This document shows, piece by piece, positions 1 through 7,300 of a stretch of 8,364 bases of DNA (within the stretch, counting starts at the first letter, position 1; each line of letters begins with the position of its first letter). This DNA comes from Phocaeicola plebeius (GTDB lineage Bacteria; Bacteroidota; Bacteroidia; Bacteroidales; Bacteroidaceae), in the NCBI GenBank assembly GCA_004558305.1, contig SFDG01000088.1, positions 1 through 8,364 of the forward strand, given 5' to 3'. The notes below the pieces were generated by a model. That model made no database searches and was not told the DNA's origin. It saw nothing but the letters and a program-made list of their open reading frames with translations. The position numbers were made by a program, and so were the translations under genes.

Positions 1-1177
1 CACGGCTCTGGCTACTTTGGGTACGGACTATACGTTCCGTACCCAGTTGGCCCGGACAGGCGACATCGTCGGTGACACCCTGAAGGGAAACTTGTACGTG
101 GTCGGCCATTTTGATCCGGAATTTTCGGAATCCGACTTGCAACACTTGTCGGCGGCGGTAGAATCCGCCGGCATCCGGTATATCTCCGGCCGCTTGCTGG
201 GCGATGTAACCCTGATGGACTCCATTCCTTGGGGAAGCGGCTGGGCCTGGGACGATGCGCCGGGCTATTACCAGCCCTATCTGTCTCCCCTTATGCTCAA
301 TCGGGGCTGTGTGGAAGTGAAGATTGTGCCGTCCCGACCAGGAGAGCCCCCCGTGGTCCGCCTGAGTCCGGCTTCTGATTATTGCTCGGTAGACAACCGT
401 GCAGTCAGCCAGCAGGCGGCGGCCGGAAAGCTGCAGGTGACGCGCGACTGGATGAACCATCGGAATACCATCTTGGTGTGGGGGAATGCCGCCCGTACCA
501 CGACCGTTTCCCTGTCGGTAGAAGGTTCGGCGGACTTTTTCCTGCAGACCCTTTCCTATCAGCTCCTTCAGCGTGGCATCCGGGTAGAAGGAGGCTGTTC
601 CTATGGTCCCTGTCCATCCGAAGCCCTGTTGGTGGGGAAGGTGGTCCGTCCGGTGCAGGATGTGCTGGCCCGTGCGCTCAAGGAAAGTGATAACCTCTCG
701 GCCGAGGCCCTCTTTTTCCATACAGGACTGGCCAGTGCCGCTTCGCTGCCGATAGGCTTTCCGCAGGGGCAGGAGGCCGTATGCCGGTTCATGGAGCAGC
801 AGTTGCACCGTTCGCCGAAAGACTATGCGATTACCGATGGGAGCGGCTTGTCACCCTATACGTTGGTTTCCCCCGACCTCATGATGGACTACCTGAAATA
901 TGCGGCTGCCGACGCTTCGCTGTTTCCGGCCTTCAAGGCTGCCCTGCCCATAGCCGGTATCGACGGCACTTTGCAGCATCGCATGAAGGAGGGGAAAGCC
1001 TACCGGAATGTCCGGGCCAAGACGGGTTCTGTGACCGGCGTCAGTACGCTGGCGGGCTATGTGAAACAGCATTCCACCGGCCATCGTCTGGCTTTTGTCA
1101 TTTTCCATCAGAATGTACTCAGTGTAAAGTCAGCCCGTTTGTTCCAGGACAAGCTGTGTGAAATTCTGTCCGACTAA
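1..1177 (+). CDS. dacB: D-alanyl-D-alanine carboxypeptidase/endopeptidase, PBP4 (S13) family, 5'-truncated by window edge
   Basis: Low-molecular-weight penicillin-binding protein that trims the terminal D-Ala of peptidoglycan stem peptides and cuts D-Ala-mDAP cross-links in the periplasm. The frame is open from base 2 (reading TALATLGTDYTFRT before the first internal start-like codon), so the gene begins outside the window; the TTG at 17 is not a real start. Visible S13 hallmarks are the SxN motif (S-D-N, 686-694), a DGSGLS motif (836-853), a LPIAGIDGTL segment (about 947-976), and the KTG motif (K-T-G-S, 1019-1030). The N-terminal SxxK nucleophile motif and the signal peptide lie upstream. 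About 391 residues are visible; full members are usually 450-500, so roughly 80-100 residues are missing. It ends at TAA 1175-1177, and no convincing terminator follows. The gene is not obviously linked in function to the downstream dehydrogenase, which has its own promoter. Confidence 0.93.
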   Translation, partial: TALATLGTDYTFRTQLARTGDIVGDTLKGNLYVVGHFDPEFSESDLQHLSAAVESAGIRYISGRLLGDVTLMDSIPWGSGWAWDDAPGYYQPYLSPLMLNRGCVEVKIVPSRPGEPPVVRLSPASDYCSVDNRAVSQQAAAGKLQVTRDWMNHRNTILVWGNAARTTTVSLSVEGSADFFLQTLSYQLLQRGIRVEGGCSYGPCPSEALLVGKVVRPVQDVLARALKESDNLSAEALFFHTGLASAASLPIGFPQGQEAVCRFMEQQLHRSPKDYAITDGSGLSPYTLVSPDLMMDYLKYAAADASLFPAFKAALPIAGIDGTLQHRMKEGKAYRNVRAKTGSVTGVSTLAGYVKQHSTGHRLAFVIFHQNVLSVKSARLFQDKLCEILSD

Positions 1178-1261
1178 GGGGTAAAAATCAGTTGGAAAGT
1201 AGTGCCTTTCGTGCAAAAAAAACTAAAGTGGACAGATTTCTACCAGTTTCTGAACAATAAT

Positions 1262-1295
1262 TATGGGTAAAGAAGCGATTTCTTTCGTACATTTG
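1262..1295 (+). promoter_or_regulatory. Bacteroides-type promoter for the SDR gene
   Basis: TACATTTG at 1288-1295 matches the Bacteroides -7 consensus TAnnTTTG at every specified base. The -33 element is poor: TATG at 1262-1265 matches TTTG at 3 of 4 bases with a 22-base spacer, slightly longer than usual. Transcription would start near 1302, giving a roughly 45-base, very AT-rich leader before ATG 1348. The weak -33 box fits a promoter that needs an activator, but no operator is recognisable. Confidence 0.5.
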
Positions 1296-1347
1296 TGAAG
1301 TAGGACAAACAAGGACTTTATTTTTAATTTATAATTTAATCATAACT

Positions 1348-2142
1348 ATGGTAAACTTTTCACTCGAAGGTAAGGTAGCTCTTGTAACAGGTGCTTCTTA
1401 CGGTATCGGTTTCGCCATCGCCACGGCTTTTGCCAATGCAGGTGCAACCATCGTTTTCAACGACATCAAGCAGGAATTGGTCGACAAAGGTATTGCTGCA
1501 TACAAGGAAAAAGGAATCGCTGCCCATGGCTATGTCTGCGATGTGACCAACGAAGAACAGGTCAACGCTATGGTAGCCCAGATTGAAAAAGAAGTGGGTG
1601 TCATCGACATCCTCGTCAACAATGCCGGTATCATCAAGCGCATCCCGATGTGCGAAATGTCGGCGGCCGAATTCCGTCAGGTTATCGATGTCGACCTGAA
1701 CGCTCCGTTCATCGTAGCCAAGGCTGTCATTCCCGGCATGATCAAGAAGGGTCATGGCAAGATCATCAACATCTGCTCGATGATGAGCGAACTGGGCCGT
1801 GAAACCGTTTCGGCATACGCTGCCGCCAAGGGTGGTCTGAAGATGCTGACCCGCAACATTGCTTCTGAATACGGTGAATTCAACATCCAGTGTAACGGTA
1901 TCGGTCCGGGTTACATCGCTACTCCGCAGACGGCTCCTTTGCGCGAACGTCAGGCCGACGGTTCCCGTCATCCGTTCGATGCTTTCATCGTAGCCAAGAC
2001 TCCGGCTGCACGTTGGGGAACACCCGAAGACCTGATGGGTCCTGCCGTTTTCCTGGCTTCCGACGCATCCGACTTTGTAAACGGTCATGTGTTGTATGTA
2101 GACGGCGGTATTCTGGCCTATATCGGCAAGCAGCCTAAATAA
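1348..2142 (+). CDS. Short-chain dehydrogenase, gluconate 5-dehydrogenase (IdnO)/KduD-like
   Basis: Cytoplasmic NAD(P)-dependent oxidoreductase of 264 residues, complete. Classical SDR features are all present: the cofactor loop TGASYGIG (14-21), D65 in CDVT (adenine-ring contact), NNAG (91-94), and the catalytic tetrad N118, S144, Y157, K161 (YAAAK). The segments ICSMMSELGR, KMLTR, TPAARWG and ASDFVNGHVLYVDGG resemble gluconate 5-dehydrogenase (IdnO) more than E. coli KduD. Compared with these 250-odd-residue enzymes it has an extended substrate loop after PGYIATP (about residues 195-215). In Bacteroides such proteins are usually annotated gluconate 5-dehydrogenase and are often found with uronate genes, where a KduD role (reducing 2,5-diketo-3-deoxygluconate to KDG) is also possible. 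The class is clear; the substrate is not settled by sequence. It has its own promoter, and a DUF4861 lipoprotein gene lies 106 bases downstream on the same strand. Confidence 0.9.
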   Translation: MVNFSLEGKVALVTGASYGIGFAIATAFANAGATIVFNDIKQELVDKGIAAYKEKGIAAHGYVCDVTNEEQVNAMVAQIEKEVGVIDILVNNAGIIKRIPMCEMSAAEFRQVIDVDLNAPFIVAKAVIPGMIKKGHGKIINICSMMSELGRETVSAYAAAKGGLKMLTRNIASEYGEFNIQCNGIGPGYIATPQTAPLRERQADGSRHPFDAFIVAKTPAARWGTPEDLMGPAVFLASDASDFVNGHVLYVDGGILAYIGKQPK

Positions 2143-2178
2143 CTTGCAGTAACCCTGTCTAACAATAGTCAAACGATC

Positions 2179-2228
2179 CGAGAAGAGGGTGTGTCATATC
2201 TTTCGAGCGTTGACACATCCTCTTCTTG
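2179..2228 (+). terminator. Long perfect hairpin (terminator- or attenuator-like) between the SDR and DUF4861 genes
   Basis: Left arm 2181-2196 (AGAAGAGGGTGTGTCA) pairs with right arm 2211-2226 (TGACACATCCTCTTCT): 16 uninterrupted pairs with one G-U wobble. Two further pairs are possible at the base (2179-2180 with 2227-2228). The loop is 14 bases (2197-2210). The 3' side is U-rich (TCTTCTTGT) but has no clean poly-U tail, so rho-independent termination may be partial. It starts 37 bases after the SDR stop and ends about 20 bases before the DUF4861 start. Any transcript entering DUF4861 from the SDR must therefore read through it. Confidence 0.6.
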
Positions 2229-2248
2229 TCGTAATTTGAAATACAACG

Positions 2249-3475
2249 ATGATGAAAAACTTATTTGTATCCTTCCTTTGCGGACTGGCTTTGGTCGGTT
2301 GTTCGCAGCATTCGTCCGTGCGGGTCACTGTCACCAACCCGTTGGGTATTGCACGTTCCGGTGAGATGGTAGAAATCTCGGCCGACAAGGTCTTCCAGCA
2401 GCTGGCCTTGGCCGATACGGCACAAATCGTGATTTATAATGAACAGGCAGAGGAAGTTCCTTACCAGTTGACATACGACAGCAAGATTGTCTTTCCGGTT
2501 TCGGTAGACTCGTGTGCTGTTGCCCGTTACATCATTCAGGAGGGGACACCTGCCTTGGTCAATGCACAGGTGTTCGGACGTCACTATCCGGAGCGCTTGG
2601 ACGACATTGCCTGGGAGAACGACAAGTCCGGCTATCGTCTGTATGGACCGGCCATCCTGAACCGGGGCGACCAGCTCTATGGCTATGACATCTTTACCAA
2701 GAGTGTTTCCGACCTGGTACTCGAAGACCGTTACGAACGGGAACTCGACCCGGAAGCGTGGAAGCAGATCAATGCCTGGAGGGCAGCCGGAAAGACAGCC
2801 GAGGCAGACAGCCTGCTGCATGAGATTTCCTATCACGTAGACCACGGCACCGGTATGGATGTCTATGATGTAGGTCCCACATTCGGAGCCGGCTTGGCTG
2901 CCTTGATGACCGATTCCATCCATCCGGCCTATTCAAAGGCCTATCAGGAATATGAGATTCTGGACAATGGTCCGTTGCGCTTCACCGTGAAGCTGACCTT
3001 CGCTCCCTTGGCGGTCAACGGTGATTCTGTGGTGGAGACCCGTTACATCCAGCTCGACCGCGGCGCGTTGCTCAACAAGACGACGGTAAGCTACGACTGC
3101 TTGTCGGCCACGACTCCGATAGCTGCCGGCATTGTCCTTCATCGGCAACACCCCGATGGGTATGTACACAATACGGAAAAGGGGTATGTGGCCTATGCAG
3201 ACTCCACCAACAATGCCCACAATGACAATGGTGTCATCTATGTCGGCGTGGTTTTCCCCCAACCTCTCACGGCCACCAAGGTGGTTCCGCTGGACCAGCC
3301 GGCCGGTAGTGCCATCGGCCATGTGATGGGAGTCACCGACTATCAGCCGGGCGATTTCTTTACGTATTATTGGGGCTCAGGCTGGAGCAAAGCTGGCATT
3401 TCTTCCCTGGACGACTGGACAGACAGCATGGAGCGTGTCGCTGCCCAAGTATGCAATCCGCTAATAATCAAATAA
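2249..3475 (+). CDS. DUF4861 family lipoprotein
   Basis: Complete protein of 408 residues of unknown biochemical function. The N-terminus is a lipoprotein signal: MMKN, a hydrophobic core, then lipobox L15-V16-G17-C18, so the mature protein should begin at C18 and be membrane-anchored. The residues after the cysteine (SQHSS) lack the acidic cluster of Bacteroidetes surface-export signals, so I infer a periplasm-facing location. Features typical of the family are YGPAILNRGDQLYGYD (about 130-146), the glycine/aspartate-rich block VDHGTGMDVYDVGPTFGAG (197-215), HRQHPDGY in the second half, and the C-terminal YYWGSGWSK (373-381). DUF4861 proteins tend to occur near acidic-polysaccharide utilisation genes, which agrees with the adjacent gluconate/uronate-type dehydrogenase; an enzymatic or binding role on an oligosaccharide is inference. 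ATG-ATG at 2249 gives two possible starts differing by one residue. No strong promoter of its own is visible (see the hairpin). The gene ends 5 bases before the intergenic repeat. Confidence 0.87.
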   Translation: MMKNLFVSFLCGLALVGCSQHSSVRVTVTNPLGIARSGEMVEISADKVFQQLALADTAQIVIYNEQAEEVPYQLTYDSKIVFPVSVDSCAVARYIIQEGTPALVNAQVFGRHYPERLDDIAWENDKSGYRLYGPAILNRGDQLYGYDIFTKSVSDLVLEDRYERELDPEAWKQINAWRAAGKTAEADSLLHEISYHVDHGTGMDVYDVGPTFGAGLAALMTDSIHPAYSKAYQEYEILDNGPLRFTVKLTFAPLAVNGDSVVETRYIQLDRGALLNKTTVSYDCLSATTPIAAGIVLHRQHPDGYVHNTEKGYVAYADSTNNAHNDNGVIYVGVVFPQPLTATKVVPLDQPAGSAIGHVMGVTDYQPGDFFTYYWGSGWSKAGISSLDDWTDSMERVAAQVCNPLIIK

Positions 3476-3480
3476 ATGAG

Positions 3481-3743
3481 AAATAAAGAATGGAAATAAA
3501 TGAAAAATGAAGAATGGAAGGTGTGTCATAATTCAAGATGCCTATCAAATTGTCATTCTTCGCGTTGCTACCAAAGACGAAACTGTAGGGGCAGACCTAT
3601 GTGTCTGCCCGGAAACATCCACCTCGGCATCCGGGCGGACACACAGGTCCGCCCCTACAACGTCATCATCGAATTGTTTCACATAACGTGTGATGAGGAC
3701 TCAGAATGATAATTCATTCTTCATTTATTTCCGTTCTTCATTT
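3481..3743. repeat. MITE-like intergenic element with terminal inverted repeats
   Basis: Fills the gap between the convergent DUF4861 and deacetylase genes. The left terminus 3481-3516 is the reverse complement of the right terminus 3715-3743: 27 of 29 aligned bases match, both mismatches are transitions, and the left copy has 7 extra bases that look like slippage of a TGAAAAA unit. Inside lies the nested palindrome at 3584-3659. The remaining spacers (3517-3583 and 3660-3714) show no gene or clear symmetry. No transposase is encoded, and I see no clear target-site duplication. The right terminus contains the stop codon of the deacetylase. A bidirectional transcription-terminating role is plausible given the convergent neighbours. 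That this is a dispersed genomic repeat is inference from its architecture; the window holds one copy. Confidence 0.6.
3584..3659. repeat. Nested GC-rich palindrome (REP-like)
   Basis: Arms 3584-3612 and 3631-3659 are inverted repeats of 29 bases with 26 identities, separated by an 18-base spacer. Each arm is also a hairpin by itself. In the left arm GGGCAGAC (3589-3596) pairs with GTCTGCCC (3603-3610) around a 6-base loop. In the right arm GGGCGGAC (3633-3640) pairs with GTCCGCCC (3647-3654), also around a 6-base loop. Two of the three arm differences form a compensatory A-T to G-C change in the small stem; the third is in the loop. The sequence could fold as one long hairpin or as two small ones, on either strand. 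Confidence 0.75.
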
Positions 3744-4349
3744 AAAAGTCTTGAACGTATACCCCTGCTCCAGCAACCATTCGATGGAGCGGGGGAGTGC
3801 ATATTTCAGTCGTGGCTCCGATTTCAGTGAATCATGGAACGTGATGATGGAGCCGTTGCGGACATATTTCTTCACTTTCTCGAACACCTGCGGACCGGTC
3901 AGCCGCCAGCTGTAGTCGCGAGTCACGAGGTCCCACATCACAATCTTGTACTGCTTTTTCAGCACATGGTATTGCATCCATCCCATGTGTCCGTGCGGAG
4001 GACGGAACAAGTCCGTCTGCAGGTATTCGTTGGCCTTCTCTGTGTTGGCCAGGTAGTTCTTGGCCCGGTATTCGAATCCACGGATATGGTTGAACGTATG
4101 GTTGCCGATGCGGTGTCCCCGTTCCACCACCATCCGATACTCCTCCGGATGTTTCCGTACATTGTCGCCCACCATGAAGAAGGTCGCCTTGATGCCGTAA
4201 TGGTCCAGCAGGTCCAATACCCAAGGAGTAATCTCGGGTATCGGACCATCGTCGAACGTCAGGTAGACGGCTTTCTCGTGCTTGTCCATTCGCCATAACG
4301 CCCGTGGATACAGCCAACGGAGCAATAGGGGAGGCTGTTCTATCAGCAT
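3738..4349 (-). CDS. Polysaccharide deacetylase (NodB homology domain, CE4) family protein
   Basis: Metal-dependent de-N- or O-acetylase of glycans, 203 residues, little more than one NodB domain. All five CE4 motifs are visible: TFDDGP (31-36, with catalytic base D33 and metal ligand D34), HTFNH (84-88, metal ligands H84 and H88), RPPHG (116-120), a DLVTRDYSW segment (140-148), and the final ITFHDS (169-174, catalytic H172). Nothing suggests loss of activity. There is no signal peptide or membrane segment, so a cytoplasmic or membrane-associated substrate such as a lipid-linked sugar precursor is more likely than mature peptidoglycan. ATG 4349 lies 6 bases after the stop of the DUF2723 gene, so the two are almost certainly co-transcribed. 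The C-terminus (YTFKTFK) and its TGA stop run into the terminal repeat of the intergenic element. The substrate is not predictable from sequence alone. Confidence 0.9.
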   Translation of the reverse strand: MLIEQPPLLLRWLYPRALWRMDKHEKAVYLTFDDGPIPEITPWVLDLLDHYGIKATFFMVGDNVRKHPEEYRMVVERGHRIGNHTFNHIRGFEYRAKNYLANTEKANEYLQTDLFRPPHGHMGWMQYHVLKKQYKIVMWDLVTRDYSWRLTGPQVFEKVKKYVRNGSIITFHDSLKSEPRLKYALPRSIEWLLEQGYTFKTFK

Positions 4350-4355
4350 GGCAGT

Positions 4356-7300
4356 CTACAGTTTCTGCTTGGGAGTCTTGCCCAACCGTTTCTCCAACAC
4401 CTGGTACAGCTGCTCGAACTTCTGGTCGTAGTGTGCAGCCTCGGGAATCACTTCGCCGGTCTCGCTGTCTGTCAGCTTGGACAGGCTCTTGCAGAGGTCG
4501 TCTAGGATGTAGAAATGGCGCATGCACTCTTCGTAGGAATTGTACAGATGGTTTTCGTCCAGGCTCAGGTACCATACGGCATATTCGATGGCATTGTCGG
4601 CCATTTGCCTGTACAGGTCGATGGCCTTGGCCGTCTTGCCGAGTGTGGCAAAGTCGTCTGCCATTTCCTTCGAATTGCCGTAGATGTAGTCATGACGCAC
4701 CGTCGAGCTGGGGATGACCTTTTCGCAATATTCCAGCACTTCCAGCGCCTGTTCCTCTTTCCCTTCCTTGATGAGCTGGGTAGCCAGTTGCACGAACATC
4801 CGGCGGTGCGTGTCGCACATGCGCAGCACCGTCTCGTCCAGGTAGATCGACGGGTTATCGATGCCGCCGAACTTGAACTTGTGCATCAGGTTGTCGTACA
4901 TCTTTTCCGTGTCGATGCGCCGTCCCAGAGCTACGTTGTCGAACGGCGTGATGCGGTAGGCCAGTCCTTCCTGCAGGAAGTTGTTGGTCAGGTTCAGGTG
5001 ATTGTCCGCCCCCACGGTGATGGCCATGTACATGGGCCGTTCCCAGTTGGTGTTCGCCAGCATCTCCAGCATCATCAGCTCGCTCTTGTACAGCATCCGC
5101 TTGCCTTTCAGCGACAGGCTCATATAGTCGGGAATAGAGTCCGGTGTCAGCATCCCCGACCGCCGGATGGCCTCCTTGTCCAGCCGGATGACGATGCTGT
5201 CGGTAGGAATCATCTGCAGGCCGCTGTCTTTCGCGTCGCGTACCCAGTGCTTCAGGATGTTCTTCAGTTCATAGGGATTGTCTCCGAATTCCTTGGCAGC
5301 CTCTTCCGGGTTCTGCTGGTAATACTTGTTGATGGTCTCCATCGCTTCGGGGCGAATATAGACCGCCTCGTTGTGGCCCGACACATAGTCGATGCGTTCC
5401 CAGTCGATGGGTACGGACGGAGAGTCATAAGCCGGACGGCGCATCTGGTCGATGTACCAGTCGGTCTGCAGGTAACTCAGGTTGCAGACACGCACGTCGG
5501 TGCGGAAGCCTTCCGTTTCCTGGTTGTACCACAGGGGGAAGGTATCGTTGTCGCCGTTGGTAAAGATGATGGGGTTACCTTCCGCCTGCACGGAGTTCAG
5601 GTAGTTCTGTCCGAAGTCGCGGCAGGTATAGCGGCCGCTGCGGTCGTGGTCGTCCCAGGTCTGGCTCACCATCTGTACGGGCACCAGCAGGCAGACCACA
5701 CTGGCCAGGATGGCAGCCGGCTTTTCGCCCAGCTTCTTCTGCAGGTATTCGGCGATGGCCGCTACTCCCAGTCCTATCCAGATGGCATAGGCATAAAACG
5801 AACCGGCATACGCATAGTCACGTTCGCGCACCTGCTGCGGTGTCTGGTTCAGGTAGAGCACGATGGCCAGTCCCGTCATGAAGAACAGGAAGAACACCAC
5901 CCAGAACTGCTGGATGCCGCGGTCGCCCTTGTAGGCCTGCCAGAACAGGCCGATGAGGCCCAGTATCAGTGGCAGGCAGTAGAACACGTTGTGCCCCTTG
6001 TTGTCCTTCAGTTCGCTGGGCAGCAGCGTCTGGTCGCCGATGAGGAAACGGTCGATGAAGTTGAAGCCCGTTATCCAGTTGCCGTGCTCTATTTCGCCCT
6101 GTCCCTGGATGTCGTTCTGCCGTCCGGCAAAGTTCCACATGAAGTACCGCCAGTACATGAAGTTCAGCTGGTAGATAAAGAAGAACTTGATGTTCTCCCA
6201 CTGAGTGGGAATCTTCACCATGATCAGCTCGCCGCACTGGTTGTAGGGCACTTGCCTTCCTTCGATGCCGCCCAGCCAGTCTTCGTAAGCCTTGACATGG
6301 AGCGCGTTGTCGCTCCACATGCGGGGGAACAGCATATTCTGTGCATAGTGGTATTCCGACTTGTGGCGCACGATTTCGTAGCTGTCCTTCTCGTCGGGGC
6401 TTTCCTTCTCCTTGCGCTGGTACACCGGTGCACCTTCCTTCACGTCGTACACACAACCCCCGTCCACTTCCTTCAGGGCCACTTTCGAGGCATAGGTCTG
6501 TCCGTAGAACAGAGGTCGGCTGCCATACTGTTCGCGTCCCAGGTAGTCGCCCAGCGTGAAGATGTCTTCAGGCGAATTCTGGTCCATCGGCGTATTGGCC
6601 GACGAACGGATGACAATCAGGGCATACGACGAGTAGCCCACCACAATCATCATCATGCAGAGCAGCGAAGTGTTCAGCGTGCGGGCACTGACGCGGAACC
6701 GTTGCGGCAGGTGGCCGAACAGGTAGAAGGCCAATGCTCCCAGCACGACGATACCCGTCAGAGCACTGCCCCAGCCGTAGCCGTAGAATGGGATGCCGAG
6801 CAGGCCCACCGTCAGCAGGAAGGCGATGTTCATGCGCTTCTCGCTCTTCACGGTGAAGCTCTCATAGACCCCCCAGATGATGCTGGTCGCCAGCACGAAG
6901 ATATAGACAATGACGCCGCTGTTGAACGAGCAGCCCAGCTGGTTGACGAACAGCAGCTCGAACCATCCGCCCACTTTCACGATGCCCGGCACGATGCCGT
7001 AGAGCACCACGGCAATCAGCACCATCGAGCCGGCCAGGGCGATAAGGCTGCCCTTCAGGTTAGCGTCCGGATGCTTCTTGTAGTAATAGACCAGTACGAT
7101 GGCAGGGATGCACAGCAGGTTCAGCAGGTGAACGCCGATGGACAAGCCCGTCAGGTAGGCAATCAGCACCAGCCAGCGGTCGCTGTGAGGTTCGTCCGCC
7201 CGGTTCTCCCATTTCAGGATGAGCCAGAACACCACGGCGGTGAACAGGCTGGAGTAGGCATATACCTCGCCTTCCACGGCACTGAACCAGAACGTGTCGC

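Noticed and set aside
1193..1225. Possible dacB terminator (GAAAG/CTTTC stem followed by an A tract)
   Set aside because: The stem is only 5 bp and is followed by A rather than T on the coding strand, so it does not fit an intrinsic terminator for dacB.
1360..2172. 270-codon open frame antisense to the SDR gene
   Set aside because: Codon-register shadow of a clearly functional SDR. It has no domain signature, and its closing stop is simply the complement of the Ser5 TCA codon.
2261..2923. 220-codon open frame antisense to the DUF4861 gene
   Set aside because: Same in-register shadow effect; it overlaps the signal peptide and conserved blocks of a well-supported gene.
3500..3915. Two small + strand open frames (3500-3709 and 3706-3915)
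   Set aside because: The first is translated straight through the terminal repeat and palindrome, and the second runs antisense into the deacetylase. Neither has a ribosome site or a recognisable protein.
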